Positions 9,016-18,689 of a stretch of DNA of 64,000 bases are shown one piece after another. Every line of letters starts with the position of its first letter. Within the stretch, counting starts at the first letter, position 1. The position numbers were made by a program, and so were the translations under genes. The notes beneath the pieces were generated by a model that was not told the DNA's origin, ran no database searches, and saw nothing but the letters and a program-made list of their open reading frames with translations. Source of the stretch: Woeseiaceae bacterium (GTDB taxonomy: Bacteria; Pseudomonadota; Gammaproteobacteria; Steroidobacterales; Woeseiaceae); the NCBI GenBank assembly GCA_021773095.1, contig JAJFKR010000028.1, positions 154,905-218,904 of the forward strand, given 5' to 3'.

Positions 9016-9929
9016 TCACTCATCAACTGGCACTCGTAAAGCGTGAAATCTGGGAGCATCGCTCCATTTTTGTCACACCGATAGCCATCGCGATAATCGT
9101 CACGCTCGGTGTGTTGGCGATGGTGGTGTTTGTGTCCGGCTTTGCAGAAGAACTCCACCTGGCGATCTTTGGTGTGCAAAATATCGCTGGTGACGCAGAG
9201 CGCAAAGCCGCCCTGACAGGGTTCTTTCTGGGAACGTCATGGGTATTCCTTATTGCACTGGCGATTCTGACGGTCTTCTATTCACTCGATTCCCTGTACT
9301 CCGAACGCAAGGACAAAAGCATATTGTTCTGGCGCTCACTACCGGTGACCGATGCCGAAACTGTTATTTCCAAATTAATCATAGCAATTATCGTAATTCC
9401 GGTGGTTACCGTTATAGGAATTATCGGAACCCACATCATCAACCTGATCATTACGAGTATCTGGGTCTCGATGAAGGGTGGCGATGGCTGGATGTTGATC
9501 TGGGGCTCCGTGTCACTCGTCGATAACTGGCTTGCGGCATTCATAATCGTAATTACGAGTGGCATCTGGATGTCACCGTTTATCGGCTGGTTTCTGCTTG
9601 TATCGGCCTACACGAAACGCGCGCCACTATTAATGGCATTCATGCCCCTAATCCTGATCGGCTTGCTGGAAGGCATTATTCTACGAACGCACGTGTTCGC
9701 CGAGAATGTACTCGCACGCGGTGATGGCATACCGATTTTCCGTACCGTAGACATTGAAAAATTCTTCAACGAAGAACAATGGCGTCTTGGGGACGGAGCC
9801 ACCCGCCTGCTGGTGCACCTTGATATTGTGCAGTTTCTGACAAGTCCCGCTATGTGGGCTGGCGTGCTTGTATGTGGACTGCTTTCGACAGGCGCCATTT
9901 ACGTTCGCCGTTACCGCGACGAAAGTTAG
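9012..9929 (+). CDS. ABC transporter permease
   Basis: 305 aa, multiple TM segments, SLYSERKDKSILFWRSLPVTD; ATGA overlap with the ATPase gene. Confidence 0.85.
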   Translation: MITHQLALVKREIWEHRSIFVTPIAIAIIVTLGVLAMVVFVSGFAEELHLAIFGVQNIAGDAERKAALTGFFLGTSWVFLIALAILTVFYSLDSLYSERKDKSILFWRSLPVTDAETVISKLIIAIIVIPVVTVIGIIGTHIINLIITSIWVSMKGGDGWMLIWGSVSLVDNWLAAFIIVITSGIWMSPFIGWFLLVSAYTKRAPLLMAFMPLILIGLLEGIILRTHVFAENVLARGDGIPIFRTVDIEKFFNEEQWRLGDGATRLLVHLDIVQFLTSPAMWAGVLVCGLLSTGAIYVRRYRDES

Positions 9930-9959
9930 AAGTCAGGTCGAATCCCTTAGTCAGCAATT

Positions 9960-10970
9960 TCAGGGCTTGCTGCGAATATCGAATTTTCGAAGCTTACCTC
10001 GAAACTGGTGATAACTAAGTCCTAACAAATCGGCCGCCAGGCGCTGGTTGAAGTGAGCTTTCGCAAGAGCAGCGTGCAACAAATTTACTTCGGTATCGAT
10101 CAGTCTCTGCGTCAGGTCAGCTGGTAACAACGGCGCACGCGGTGGCGTGGAAGGACGGTCTGCTACGGTCTTTGGCTCACTGATTTTGAAAGCCGTCTCA
10201 AATGGATCGAGTGCAAGTGTAGCGATGGGCTCATCCTGATCTTCTGACCTGTAAACAGATCTTTCGATCGTGAACTTGAGTTCACGCACATTGCCGGGCC
10301 ACCTATTACGCAGCAACGTAGAGGATGCCCGAGAACTAAATCCCGGAAAATAACTCCACTTGAGCTCGCTCGCCATATTGATCGCAAAGGCATTCGCCAG
10401 TGGCATGATGTCTTCTACCCGATCTCGCAAAGGCGGTACGGTGATGACATCAAAAGCAAGGCGGTCGAGCAGGTCCTCACGAAACCTCCCTTCAGATGCG
10501 AGTCGTTGCAGGTCGGCGTTGGTGGAGCCAACGATACGTACGTCGACGTGTAAGGTTTCGCCACCTCCTACACGCTGGACTTCGCCGTACTCAATGGTGC
10601 GCAGAATTTTTTCCTGCATGCGCAGGGAAATGGTTGCGAGCTCATCCAGAATAAGGGTGCCTCCGTCGGCACGTTCGAAATGGCCAATATGAGTCCTTGC
10701 TGCGCCAGTAAATGCGCCGGCCTCATGGCCAAATAATTCGGATTCAAGAATCGACTCGGTCAAAGCCGCGCAGTTGACCTTGACGACACGCTGTTCCCAG
10801 CGTTCAGAAAGAAAATGCAGCCGGGATGCGATGAGTTCCTTACCGGTGCCGCGCTCACCAACCACCAGTACCGGCTTGGAAAGCGGTGCGGCGCGCGAGA
10901 CGTGCTCCAGCATTTCCAGGAATACGGGCGCCTCGCCAATGATGGGTTGTGACTGCGGCGTTGAAGGCAT
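9960..10970 (-). CDS. pspF: Sigma54-dependent activator, phage shock protein operon regulator
   Basis: AAA+ domain with GERGTGKELIA, ESELFGHEAGAFTGA; no receiver domain; C-terminal Fis-type HTH; divergent from pspA. Confidence 0.9.
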   Translation of the reverse strand: MPSTPQSQPIIGEAPVFLEMLEHVSRAAPLSKPVLVVGERGTGKELIASRLHFLSERWEQRVVKVNCAALTESILESELFGHEAGAFTGAARTHIGHFERADGGTLILDELATISLRMQEKILRTIEYGEVQRVGGGETLHVDVRIVGSTNADLQRLASEGRFREDLLDRLAFDVITVPPLRDRVEDIMPLANAFAINMASELKWSYFPGFSSRASSTLLRNRWPGNVRELKFTIERSVYRSEDQDEPIATLALDPFETAFKISEPKTVADRPSTPPRAPLLPADLTQRLIDTEVNLLHAALAKAHFNQRLAADLLGLSYHQFRGKLRKFDIRSKP

Positions 10971-11103
10971 TGGTGTATTTAGCCAAATAATAAGCAAAAT
11001 AGCGAATCATTAGCGTAATTCGCCAAACCTTGGGCGTCTGGCTGCAAGACCAAATCGTCATTTTAACGATTACAAACAACGACTTATATACAAGTCGAAC
11101 GAT

Positions 11104-11119
11104 TGGCACGAATGCTGCA
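11104..11119 (+). promoter_or_regulatory. Sigma54 (-24/-12) promoter of the psp operon
   Basis: TTGGCACGAATGCTGCA: GG (11105-6), 10 bp, GC (11117-8); matches the TGGCAC-N5-TTGC class. Confidence 0.85.
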
Positions 11120-11159
11120 GTTATACAGACAGGTTTTACACACTATGAGAGGAACAGCC

Positions 11160-11846
11160 ATGGGCATTTTCACGAGATTCAGCGACATCGTGAACTCCAA
11201 TATCAACGCAATTTTGGATAAAGCGGAGGATCCGGAAAAGATCGTCCGTCTGATGATTCAGGAAATGGAGGACACGCTGGTCGAGGTTCGATCCGCAGCC
11301 GCTCGTTCCATTGCAGATAAAAAGGATCTTAATCGAAAGATAGAAATTTTCGATCGCGATCTGAATGACTGGGACCTAAAGGCAGAACTTGCGTTGCGCA
11401 AGGGACGCGAAGACCTGGCGAAAGCGGCTCTGGTCGAGAAATCGCGAGTTGCTGCCGCAGTTGACGTACTCAAGCAGGACTACCTGGCTGTAGACGAGGG
11501 TCTTGCAAAGCTTAACGAAGACATCGCGAGGCTGGAAGGCAAACTGCAGGACGCGAAGACGCGGCAGAAAGCGCTGCTGGCCAGGCACAAAACGGCAAAC
11601 AGCCGCTTAGCGGCAAGAAAAAAGATTCACGACTACAAAATCGATGACGCGATGGTGCGCTTTGAACAATACACAAGACGAATCGACGATGTAGAAGGCC
11701 GGGTCGAGGCCTATGATCTCGGCCTGCCGAAAGACCTGAATCACGAGTTCGCGAGTCTCGAAGCAGAAGAGTCTGTCAAAGAGGAGCTTGACGCACTAAA
11801 GCAACGCGTCGCGGCGAACCAAGCAGCACCTACGGAGGCTGAGTAG
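11160..11846 (+). CDS. pspA: Phage shock protein A
   Basis: MGIFTRFSDIVNSNINAILDKAEDPEKIVRLMIQEMEDTLVEVRSAAARSIADKK, PspA/IM30 coiled coil. Confidence 0.93.
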   Translation: MGIFTRFSDIVNSNINAILDKAEDPEKIVRLMIQEMEDTLVEVRSAAARSIADKKDLNRKIEIFDRDLNDWDLKAELALRKGREDLAKAALVEKSRVAAAVDVLKQDYLAVDEGLAKLNEDIARLEGKLQDAKTRQKALLARHKTANSRLAARKKIHDYKIDDAMVRFEQYTRRIDDVEGRVEAYDLGLPKDLNHEFASLEAEESVKEELDALKQRVAANQAAPTEAE

Positions 11847-11882
11847 TCCAGTTGTGAAGGAGCAAACCTTGGAGGGACGAGA

Positions 11883-12176
11883 ATGAGTCGAGAAAACTGG
11901 AATATCAATTACGGACCGATGCGTGGCTTCTATCGCGACCGTGAGAATGGCTGGGTATTCGGTGTTTGCGCGGGAATCGCGGATCGCTTTAATTTCCGGG
12001 TCGGAACCGTCCGGGTCATTGCGATAATATCGTTGTTGTTGTTTTTCTGGTTGACTGCGGCACTCTATTTGGGTGCAACCGTACTGATCAGGGAAAAGCC
12101 TTTGGTTTACGCCGGACGCCATAGTGAGAACGAATTCTGGCATCGCTACAAGCGAGATCACTGGAGGCACTTATGA
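11883..12176 (+). CDS. PspC domain-containing protein (first copy)
   Basis: MRGFYRDRENGWVFGVCAGIADRFNFRVGTVRVIAIISLL... Confidence 0.8.
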   Translation: MSRENWNINYGPMRGFYRDRENGWVFGVCAGIADRFNFRVGTVRVIAIISLLLFFWLTAALYLGATVLIREKPLVYAGRHSENEFWHRYKRDHWRHL

Positions 12177-12586
12177 CTACCATGGACGAATGGTCGGGCA
12201 AGCGTTTCTACAGGGACAGAGATCGTGCGGTCCTCGGCGGTGTTTGTGCCGGCCTCGCCGGTTATCTGGGATTCAATTTGAAGGTAACTCGAATCCTGGC
12301 TTTTATTGCATTTCTGACTGCGATGCCGGTTGCGGTGATCGCTTATTTGGCAGCGGTATTTTTGATACCGTCGGTATCACGCGGTGAGGATTACGTCGCG
12401 AAAGAACGGCCTTGCCGCAGACGGCGTAAGGAAGGTAAAAAGAAAGCGGAGGATTTGCAGCGAAAATCAACAATCGCTGATGATGTTAACCGGCGTTGTC
12501 AGTCGCTCGATGAGCGACTACGACAGCTGGAAAAACAGGTGACATCGAAACGCTTCCAACTCGATCAGGAACTGAGCAGGCTTTAA
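12173..12586 (+). CDS. pspC: Phage shock protein C (second PspC-domain copy, with C-terminal coiled coil)
   Basis: KRFYRDRDRAVLGGVCAGLAGYLGFNLKVTRILAFIAFLTAMPVAVIAYLAAVFLIP...RLRQLEKQVTSKRFQLDQELSRL. Confidence 0.85.
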   Translation: MTTMDEWSGKRFYRDRDRAVLGGVCAGLAGYLGFNLKVTRILAFIAFLTAMPVAVIAYLAAVFLIPSVSRGEDYVAKERPCRRRRKEGKKKAEDLQRKSTIADDVNRRCQSLDERLRQLEKQVTSKRFQLDQELSRL

Positions 12587-12614
12587 GCAAAAGAATTAAT
12601 AAAGGGATACGTCA

Positions 12615-12833
12615 ATGAACACCATGTTTTGGGTCGTATGTATTGTTGCCATAGCAATTGGCGCTGACACCTATCAAAAGTACCTTAAGATGAAACACGA
12701 AAAAGAGAAACACGATCCGGAGCTCGAAGAGTCACTGGCAAAAATTGACAGGCTGGAGGAACGCATCCGGGTTCTCGAAAGAATTGTTACGGAGAGCAAA
12801 CATGACCTTGGTCGGGAGATCGATAATCTGTAG
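12615..12833 (+). CDS. PspB-like small membrane protein
   Basis: 72 aa: one N-terminal TM plus coiled coil RLEERIRVLERIVTESKHDLGREIDNL, similar to PspB/PspC C-termini. Confidence 0.6.
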   Translation: MNTMFWVVCIVAIAIGADTYQKYLKMKHEKEKHDPELEESLAKIDRLEERIRVLERIVTESKHDLGREIDNL

Positions 12834-12859
12834 GCCGCTCTGTAGGCGACCTTGTCAGG

Positions 12860-13216
12860 TTACTTCGAACGGTCCCTGAATGCGCGAATCTCAATATTGA
12901 ATTGCTCTACTACTCGAGTTTGCTCTTCGACAGCAGCATTGTATTTCTTTTCGAACATGTCCTCGCGCTGTTTCTTGGCATCATCATCTGCGAGTGCCTG
13001 CAGCGCAACAACTTCGTCTGCCTCGATGCACGCCAGGTATTCCGTCATCTTTTCCTGATAGGCAGAAATTTTCTTTACGCCTTCCAGCATTTCCTGCTTC
13101 TCGGAGGAAGCGCCGTCCGGCATGTCTCCCGGTGGTGCCGGGTAATCGCAGGCTAGCGCAAGCGGCGCCACGAACATCAGAGCGGCGGAGAACAATATTC
13201 TTGTCATCGTAGTCAT
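12860..13216 (-). CDS. Secreted protein of unknown function
   Basis: Signal peptide MTTMTRILFSAALMFVAPLALACDYP...; coiled-coil body. Confidence 0.6.
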   Translation of the reverse strand: MTTMTRILFSAALMFVAPLALACDYPAPPGDMPDGASSEKQEMLEGVKKISAYQEKMTEYLACIEADEVVALQALADDDAKKQREDMFEKKYNAAVEEQTRVVEQFNIEIRAFRDRSK

Positions 13217-13303
13217 CGAGTCAACTTCTTCAGGTTTTACAGCAACGCTGTAGTTGGTAATTGTGTTTTGCCAATTTAAGCACGTTATTGAGCTTCAGAA
13301 AAG

Positions 13304-15754
13304 TCAGGCGAAGAGTGCGCGGTAGGTGTCTGTGCCCTCAGCCTGCGCCAGTAGCAGTTCAAGGTAGTTGTCAGAGTTCATTGGATCTCCGAACAACAGG
13401 CCTTGCACATACGTACAGTCCAGTTTCTGCAGAAAATTCAGCTGGGCCTCGTCTTCAACGCCTTCGGCCACCACGTCCATATTCATATTGCGGCCCATTT
13501 GTATGATCGTGTCGACAATCGTCGCATCGTCCGGATTATTTGCGATATTTCGGACGAACGACTGGTCGATTTTCAAGGTGCTTATCGGGAATTGCTGTAA
13601 CGCGCTGAGCGAAGAGTATCCAGTGCCGAAGTCATCAATAGCGAGATGTAAGCCGAGGCCGTACAGCTGATCGAGCATCTTAATCGTTCGCTCGGGGTTC
13701 TCCATCAGCGTTGTTTCGGTAATCTCCAATTCGAGTGATGTGGGTGACAGCTCGTGGCTCCGAAGTATGGAGCTGATACGGCTGATGAAATTACGCTGTC
13801 GTAATTGTCGTAGCGACAGATTCACCGAAACCCGACCTGGTGAGGCAACTGATCGTTGCCACAAACGGAAGTCTTCGCATACCTTGTCCAAAACCCATTC
13901 ACCAATATCAATGATGAGGCTGGAATCCTCCGCGATCGGAATAAAGTCAGCAGGCAGAATCAGGCCGCGCTCAGGGAGTTCCCAGCGGACCAGTGCCTCG
14001 GCCCCAAAAACTTCCCCGGTCTCCAGATTGTATTTTGGCTGATAGTGGACGAGCAGCTCATCACGTTCGAAAGCACGTTTCAACTTGCTCTTCGTCATCA
14101 GCCTTTCTACAGAAGCCTCGTTCATTTTAGGTGCGTAGAAAGAGAAAACATTGCCACCCGATTTTTTTGCGTGGTAAAGAGCAGCGTCGGCATTTCGGAT
14201 CAGGTCGATGACATTGGGTGCATCCTTTGGGTAGTAAGCAATACCCATGCTCGCGGTCATGAAAACTTCGTGACCTTGTACAAAAAACGGGTCAGCAAGG
14301 CGATCCAGCAGCTCTTGAGCGAGTTCACTGGTCTCTACAATACCGGTTTCGTCAGGCCGTAATTCACTGATTATGACAGCGAACTCATCGCCGGCCAGGC
14401 GGCCAATAGTCGAACGTTGTGGAAGTGCGTCTTTCAAGCGTTCCGCAACTGTTTCCAGAGTAGTGTCACCAGCCAGATGACCGAATGTATCGTTAATTTC
14501 TTTGAATTGATCGACGTCGATATAGAACAGACACAAGGACTTGCCAGCGCGCCGTGCGCGCGCGATTCCGCGTTGCAGTAAATGCTGAAATTGCATCCGG
14601 TTTGGTATTTTTGTCAACGGATCAATACGAGCAAGATAACGGATGCGTTTCTCTGCACGTTGTCGCTCGGTGATATTCTGCGCTGCGTATATTCGACTGG
14701 TCGGTACCTCGTCTTTATCTTCAACGACAGAGCACGTATACGAGACAGGGATCGACTCGCCGTACTTGCTCTCGAAAGATGCTTCTCTAGGCAGACCCGA
14801 GGGCGAGTCATCGGCCAAAGGTTGGCTCTTGTCGGTATCGACAATGTAGTCAATATTCGTGTCGAGCAACTCCACTTGCTCGTACCCAAGTAAACGAGTA
14901 GTTGCTGCGTTGATGCGAGTTATGATGCCGTCGTTATTGGTAACGATTACCGCTTCATTCATACTCGAAAGTATGCTGTCGACATAATCGCGCGAATGAG
15001 TTGTCTTGCGCAACCGATGGCGCATGTCGTTGAAAACTGCCGCCAGATCGCCGAGTTCATCCTGTCGCGACAAAAGTACGGGTTCTCCGAAGTCAGCGTC
15101 GCGCAGTCTTTCCGCCTGCACTTTGAGTTGACGTATGCGCCGTGTTTGATTGCGAACAACAAGCCATACAACAACACCGAGTAACAGCAAGGCAGCTAGC
15201 GTTCCCGCACCAGCCCATAAATAGCTGGCATGTCGGCTGGCAACCTCCGTGGTGGTTATCTCTTCCGTGAATTGGGCCGTTTCCGCATGTAGATCCGAAA
15301 GATCGAAAGCACCGCTCAGGACACCCGCTCGAACCTGATCAATAACCACGGGTTGTACGACAACCAGGCGCTGTGTAAACCAGCTCGTAACCGCCGCATC
15401 GGATAACGGCGGAATACTGCCCGCTTCGAACGATTGTTGGCTCGCGTTGACAAATCGCACACCGGCCAGATTTTCGTTCTCAATCAGAATGGTGTTCAGC
15501 GCCAGAAAAATGTCACCTACCTGGTCGCTGCTTGCGGCATCGTGAAGCGTATTCGCGGCTATCTGCAGCTGAGATTGCGCCTGTTGCTCGAAACTCGCTT
15601 CGGCCCGACTGATGTACCTGGACGAACTCGCATCGATGATTTGATTTGCGAGCCATTGATATTGGCCGTAAAAGACTGACAACATGACGCCGAACACGGC
15701 GATGCCAAGTACGACCGCAAGCAAAAACAAGCGAGGAGTTCTGTTGCCGATCAT
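13304..15754 (-). CDS. Membrane GGDEF/EAL protein with periplasmic sensor, HAMP and PAS domains
   Basis: HAMP (RRIRQLKVQAERLRDADFGEPV...), PAS, GGDEF (GRLAGDEFAVI), EAL (FGAEALVRWE...DDFGTGYSSLSAL). Confidence 0.92.
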   Translation of the reverse strand: MIGNRTPRLFLLAVVLGIAVFGVMLSVFYGQYQWLANQIIDASSSRYISRAEASFEQQAQSQLQIAANTLHDAASSDQVGDIFLALNTILIENENLAGVRFVNASQQSFEAGSIPPLSDAAVTSWFTQRLVVVQPVVIDQVRAGVLSGAFDLSDLHAETAQFTEEITTTEVASRHASYLWAGAGTLAALLLLGVVVWLVVRNQTRRIRQLKVQAERLRDADFGEPVLLSRQDELGDLAAVFNDMRHRLRKTTHSRDYVDSILSSMNEAVIVTNNDGIITRINAATTRLLGYEQVELLDTNIDYIVDTDKSQPLADDSPSGLPREASFESKYGESIPVSYTCSVVEDKDEVPTSRIYAAQNITERQRAEKRIRYLARIDPLTKIPNRMQFQHLLQRGIARARRAGKSLCLFYIDVDQFKEINDTFGHLAGDTTLETVAERLKDALPQRSTIGRLAGDEFAVIISELRPDETGIVETSELAQELLDRLADPFFVQGHEVFMTASMGIAYYPKDAPNVIDLIRNADAALYHAKKSGGNVFSFYAPKMNEASVERLMTKSKLKRAFERDELLVHYQPKYNLETGEVFGAEALVRWELPERGLILPADFIPIAEDSSLIIDIGEWVLDKVCEDFRLWQRSVASPGRVSVNLSLRQLRQRNFISRISSILRSHELSPTSLELEITETTLMENPERTIKMLDQLYGLGLHLAIDDFGTGYSSLSALQQFPISTLKIDQSFVRNIANNPDDATIVDTIIQMGRNMNMDVVAEGVEDEAQLNFLQKLDCTYVQGLLFGDPMNSDNYLELLLAQAEGTDTYRALFA

Positions 15755-15846
15755 GTCGTCTTATTATTCGGCTGTAAGTCAGTGCTCAGTGTAGCACCTG
15801 AGGCACAGCCGGAAAGAATAGTGTCCGGATTGGACCAAATGCCGCT

Positions 15847-16242
15847 CTATTTGTCGCGTTTTTCAACGAATTCAAGGGGTTCGGACTGGCCGGTAGTTTT
15901 CATAACGCCTTCGACGACGGCGCCTTCAGCGACGGCGATAGCCTCACCGGTAACCGTCCCTGTGATTTTTGCTGTGTTGGTTATTTCGACCTTGCCTCTC
16001 GCGGTTATATCACCCTCGATGTGGCCGGCCACACTGACATTATCCGCCTGGATACTGCCCCGCCAGTAGCCGCTCTCCGCCAGTTGGACAGTGCCGTTGA
16101 TGTCACAGTCACCGGCGACTTCGCCATTGATCTGAAAGTGACCGCTACCGCTGATTTCACCATCGATTTTGCAACCTTCGTTGATCAGTGTTGCTTTGCC
16201 CGTCGATCGGTCGCGCATACGTCTTAGTTTGGATTCGCTCAT
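15847..16242 (-). CDS. Bactofilin family polymer-forming protein
   Basis: TLINEGCKIDGEISGSGHFQINGEVAGDCDINGTVQLAESGYWRGSIQADNVSVAGHIEGDITARGKVEI. Confidence 0.85.
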   Translation of the reverse strand: MSESKLRRMRDRSTGKATLINEGCKIDGEISGSGHFQINGEVAGDCDINGTVQLAESGYWRGSIQADNVSVAGHIEGDITARGKVEITNTAKITGTVTGEAIAVAEGAVVEGVMKTTGQSEPLEFVEKRDK

Positions 16243-16438
16243 AGAGCCACAAGCTCCGCAGGTTATGGTTGGGTGATTACGGGCGAATATACCCTATTTC
16301 GAATTTTTCTCCCGATAACCGTAGCCGGGAAAGTGCTCCGTCGCGGTTCCGAACGATCGGCGTAGCGAAAATACACTTATTCGGCGCAGTTATGGTAAAA
16401 CAGAGCGCGAATCTGGCGGCGGCGTTCGGGAAAATAAT

Positions 16439-18001
16439 TTGATACACGAATTCGAAAAGCGACTAAGCGCGGTATCCGCGGCTGGCGGCGATCTCTTGTA
16501 TGGCGGCTTGAAAGGTATCGAAAAGGAGTCGCTACGGGTAGCGCCGGACGGTAGTTTGTCGATGCTGGATCATCCGACCGGTCTCGGATCCGCACTAACC
16601 AACCACTACATAACAACTGATTTCTCAGAGGCGTTGCTGGAATTTGTCACGCCCGCATTCGAGACAACCTGGGAAACATTGCATTGTATTTGCGATATTC
16701 ACCAATTTACGTATGCAAATCTTGGCGATGAAATGTTGTGGCCGGCCAGCATGCCGTGTTTGATACCGGATGACGACAAGATTCCGCTGGCAAGATATGG
16801 ATCGTCAAACGTCGCTCAAATGAAGACGATTTATCGACGCGGGCTCGGCTACCGATATAGTCGGCAGATGCAAACAATCGCCGGTGTGCATTTCAACTAT
16901 TCCGTGCCGCAGGACTTCTGGGAGTCCTATCAGGCCATCGTTGGCGACCACGCCCGCATCGACGTTTTTCGCTCCGAACAATACCTCGGACTGATTCGAA
17001 ACTTTAAACGCATGGGTTGGCTGGTGCTTTACCTGTTCGGGGCGTCGCCCGCCTTGTGCAAGTCATTTGCAGGCGGCAACGCCGCAGCGATGAAGTCACT
17101 CGATGATGAAACCTATTTCGAGCCTTATGGCACGTCGTTGCGAATGAGTGACCTTGGTTACAGCAATCAAAATCAGTCTCGCATAAACATTTCTCTGAAT
17201 AGCCTCGACGAGTACGTGCGAGGTTTGGGCGACGCCATAGCGACGCCGGAACCAATGTACGAAGAAATTGGTGTAAAAATTGACGGCCGCTACCGGCAGC
17301 TAAATGCGAATTTATTGCAGATCGAGAATGAGTTCTATTCGCCCGTCCGACCGAAGCGAGTTGCGGAGTCCGGTGAGAGGCCAACGGCAGCGCTGCAACG
17401 TGGCGGAATCGAATACGTTGAAATTCGGTCTATGGATATCAATCTGTTTGATCCATGCGGCATCAACCAAAATGCCATGAGATTCATGGAGGCGTTCTTG
17501 CTCTACTGCCTGTTACTGGATAGTCCGAAGTTCGACGAAGATGAGCTTCAGGAAACCGCTCAAAATCAGGCACAAACTGCAAAGTACGGTCGCGACCCTG
17601 ATCTTGATTTGTTTCGAAACGCCAAGGCGGTGTCGCTCAAAGACTGGGCAAACGAAATCATCGAGGGTGTGTTGGCGGTTGCAGTAGAAATAGATCGGCA
17701 CGACGGCAATAACAGTTATTTTGACGCAGTTAAATTGATGCTTGATCTGGTTGATGATCCCGGCTTAACACCATCAGCGCGGATTATTGCCGAGCTTGAA
17801 AAAGCGCAAACGGGCTTCTTCCGTTTTACGCTGGCAATGGCCGAAAGTCATCGCGACTATTTTGCGTCGATCGCACAGCCGGACGCGGCCGCTAGCGAGC
17901 AGTTCCGGCAGGAGGCCCTTGAGTCGGTGCAACGTCAAAATGAAATCGAAGCGGCGGACACTATAGATCTGGACGAATACCTCGCGCAGTATTTCGCCTG
18001 A
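16439..18001 (+). CDS. gshA: Glutamate-cysteine ligase (TTG start)
   Basis: LKGIEKESLRVAPDGSLS..HPTGLGSALTNHYITTDFSEALLEFVTP; IAGVHFNYS; proteobacterial GshA type. Confidence 0.92.
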   Translation: MIHEFEKRLSAVSAAGGDLLYGGLKGIEKESLRVAPDGSLSMLDHPTGLGSALTNHYITTDFSEALLEFVTPAFETTWETLHCICDIHQFTYANLGDEMLWPASMPCLIPDDDKIPLARYGSSNVAQMKTIYRRGLGYRYSRQMQTIAGVHFNYSVPQDFWESYQAIVGDHARIDVFRSEQYLGLIRNFKRMGWLVLYLFGASPALCKSFAGGNAAAMKSLDDETYFEPYGTSLRMSDLGYSNQNQSRINISLNSLDEYVRGLGDAIATPEPMYEEIGVKIDGRYRQLNANLLQIENEFYSPVRPKRVAESGERPTAALQRGGIEYVEIRSMDINLFDPCGINQNAMRFMEAFLLYCLLLDSPKFDEDELQETAQNQAQTAKYGRDPDLDLFRNAKAVSLKDWANEIIEGVLAVAVEIDRHDGNNSYFDAVKLMLDLVDDPGLTPSARIIAELEKAQTGFFRFTLAMAESHRDYFASIAQPDAAASEQFRQEALESVQRQNEIEAADTIDLDEYLAQYFA

Positions 18002-18116
18002 TTCGTGTGCGGTCTGTCACAAAAATGCCCGCATTCGTTGTTGCAAGCGATGCAATTTAACTAAACTTGCTGCCAGAGCCTGAATTGGCGCTTAGAAATT
18101 ACGCGGTGTTATTGTT

Positions 18117-18689
18117 TTGCTAAAGACTTTCTTAATCGGGATATTGCTGGGTATTGTAGCCGCGGCCGGTGCGTTGTATGCGATTCCGGTCGTGGACCAG
18201 CATCGGGAGGTATCACTCATCACGGTCGCACCCAACGGCGGCAATAGCGAGAGCTTCCACATAAACATCCCGGTCGATCGAATCATGGCCGGCACCGCAG
18301 GCCGGAGGTCAGGGTTACCGACCGGACTGGAGTGGCCACAAGATGAAATTCTGGCAGGCGTTAGTGCAGAATTATTCAAGATTCGCAATGAACGCGACGT
18401 GGTTATCGGGGTGGGCGCCAGGACTGTGGCGGACGAAGAAGACGCGGATATCATCGACTGGATGCTCCACCTGCCAGCTCGTGGAACGTTTTTTGTGAAG
18501 ATGAAAACTGAAACCGAGGAAAGCGGTCAGCGAATCGGTTGGCTGCAGGCCGGGTCTCAGGAATTTGCGGCACTGACCGGAATTATCGAGGAGCAGTGGG
18601 TAGCCGATACGTCCGGCGAAGAAGATGCACCTGCCGGTAGAATTGAATTGCATGCAACGTACGTGGGTGCACCGGAGTTGCTGGAATGA
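18117..18689 (+). CDS. Membrane-anchored protein of unknown function (related to next gene)
   Basis: N-terminal TM; segment HLPARGTFFVKMKTE resembles LPGRGSLYIEQTE of the downstream protein. Confidence 0.5.
   Translation: MLKTFLIGILLGIVAAAGALYAIPVVDQHREVSLITVAPNGGNSESFHINIPVDRIMAGTAGRRSGLPTGLEWPQDEILAGVSAELFKIRNERDVVIGVGARTVADEEDADIIDWMLHLPARGTFFVKMKTETEESGQRIGWLQAGSQEFAALTGIIEEQWVADTSGEEDAPAGRIELHATYVGAPELLE

Noticed and set aside
13368-14893. Plus-strand ORFs (13368-13670, 13856-14362, 14582-14893)
   Set aside because: Antisense shadows of the GGDEF/EAL gene; no family resemblance and no ribosome binding sites noticed.
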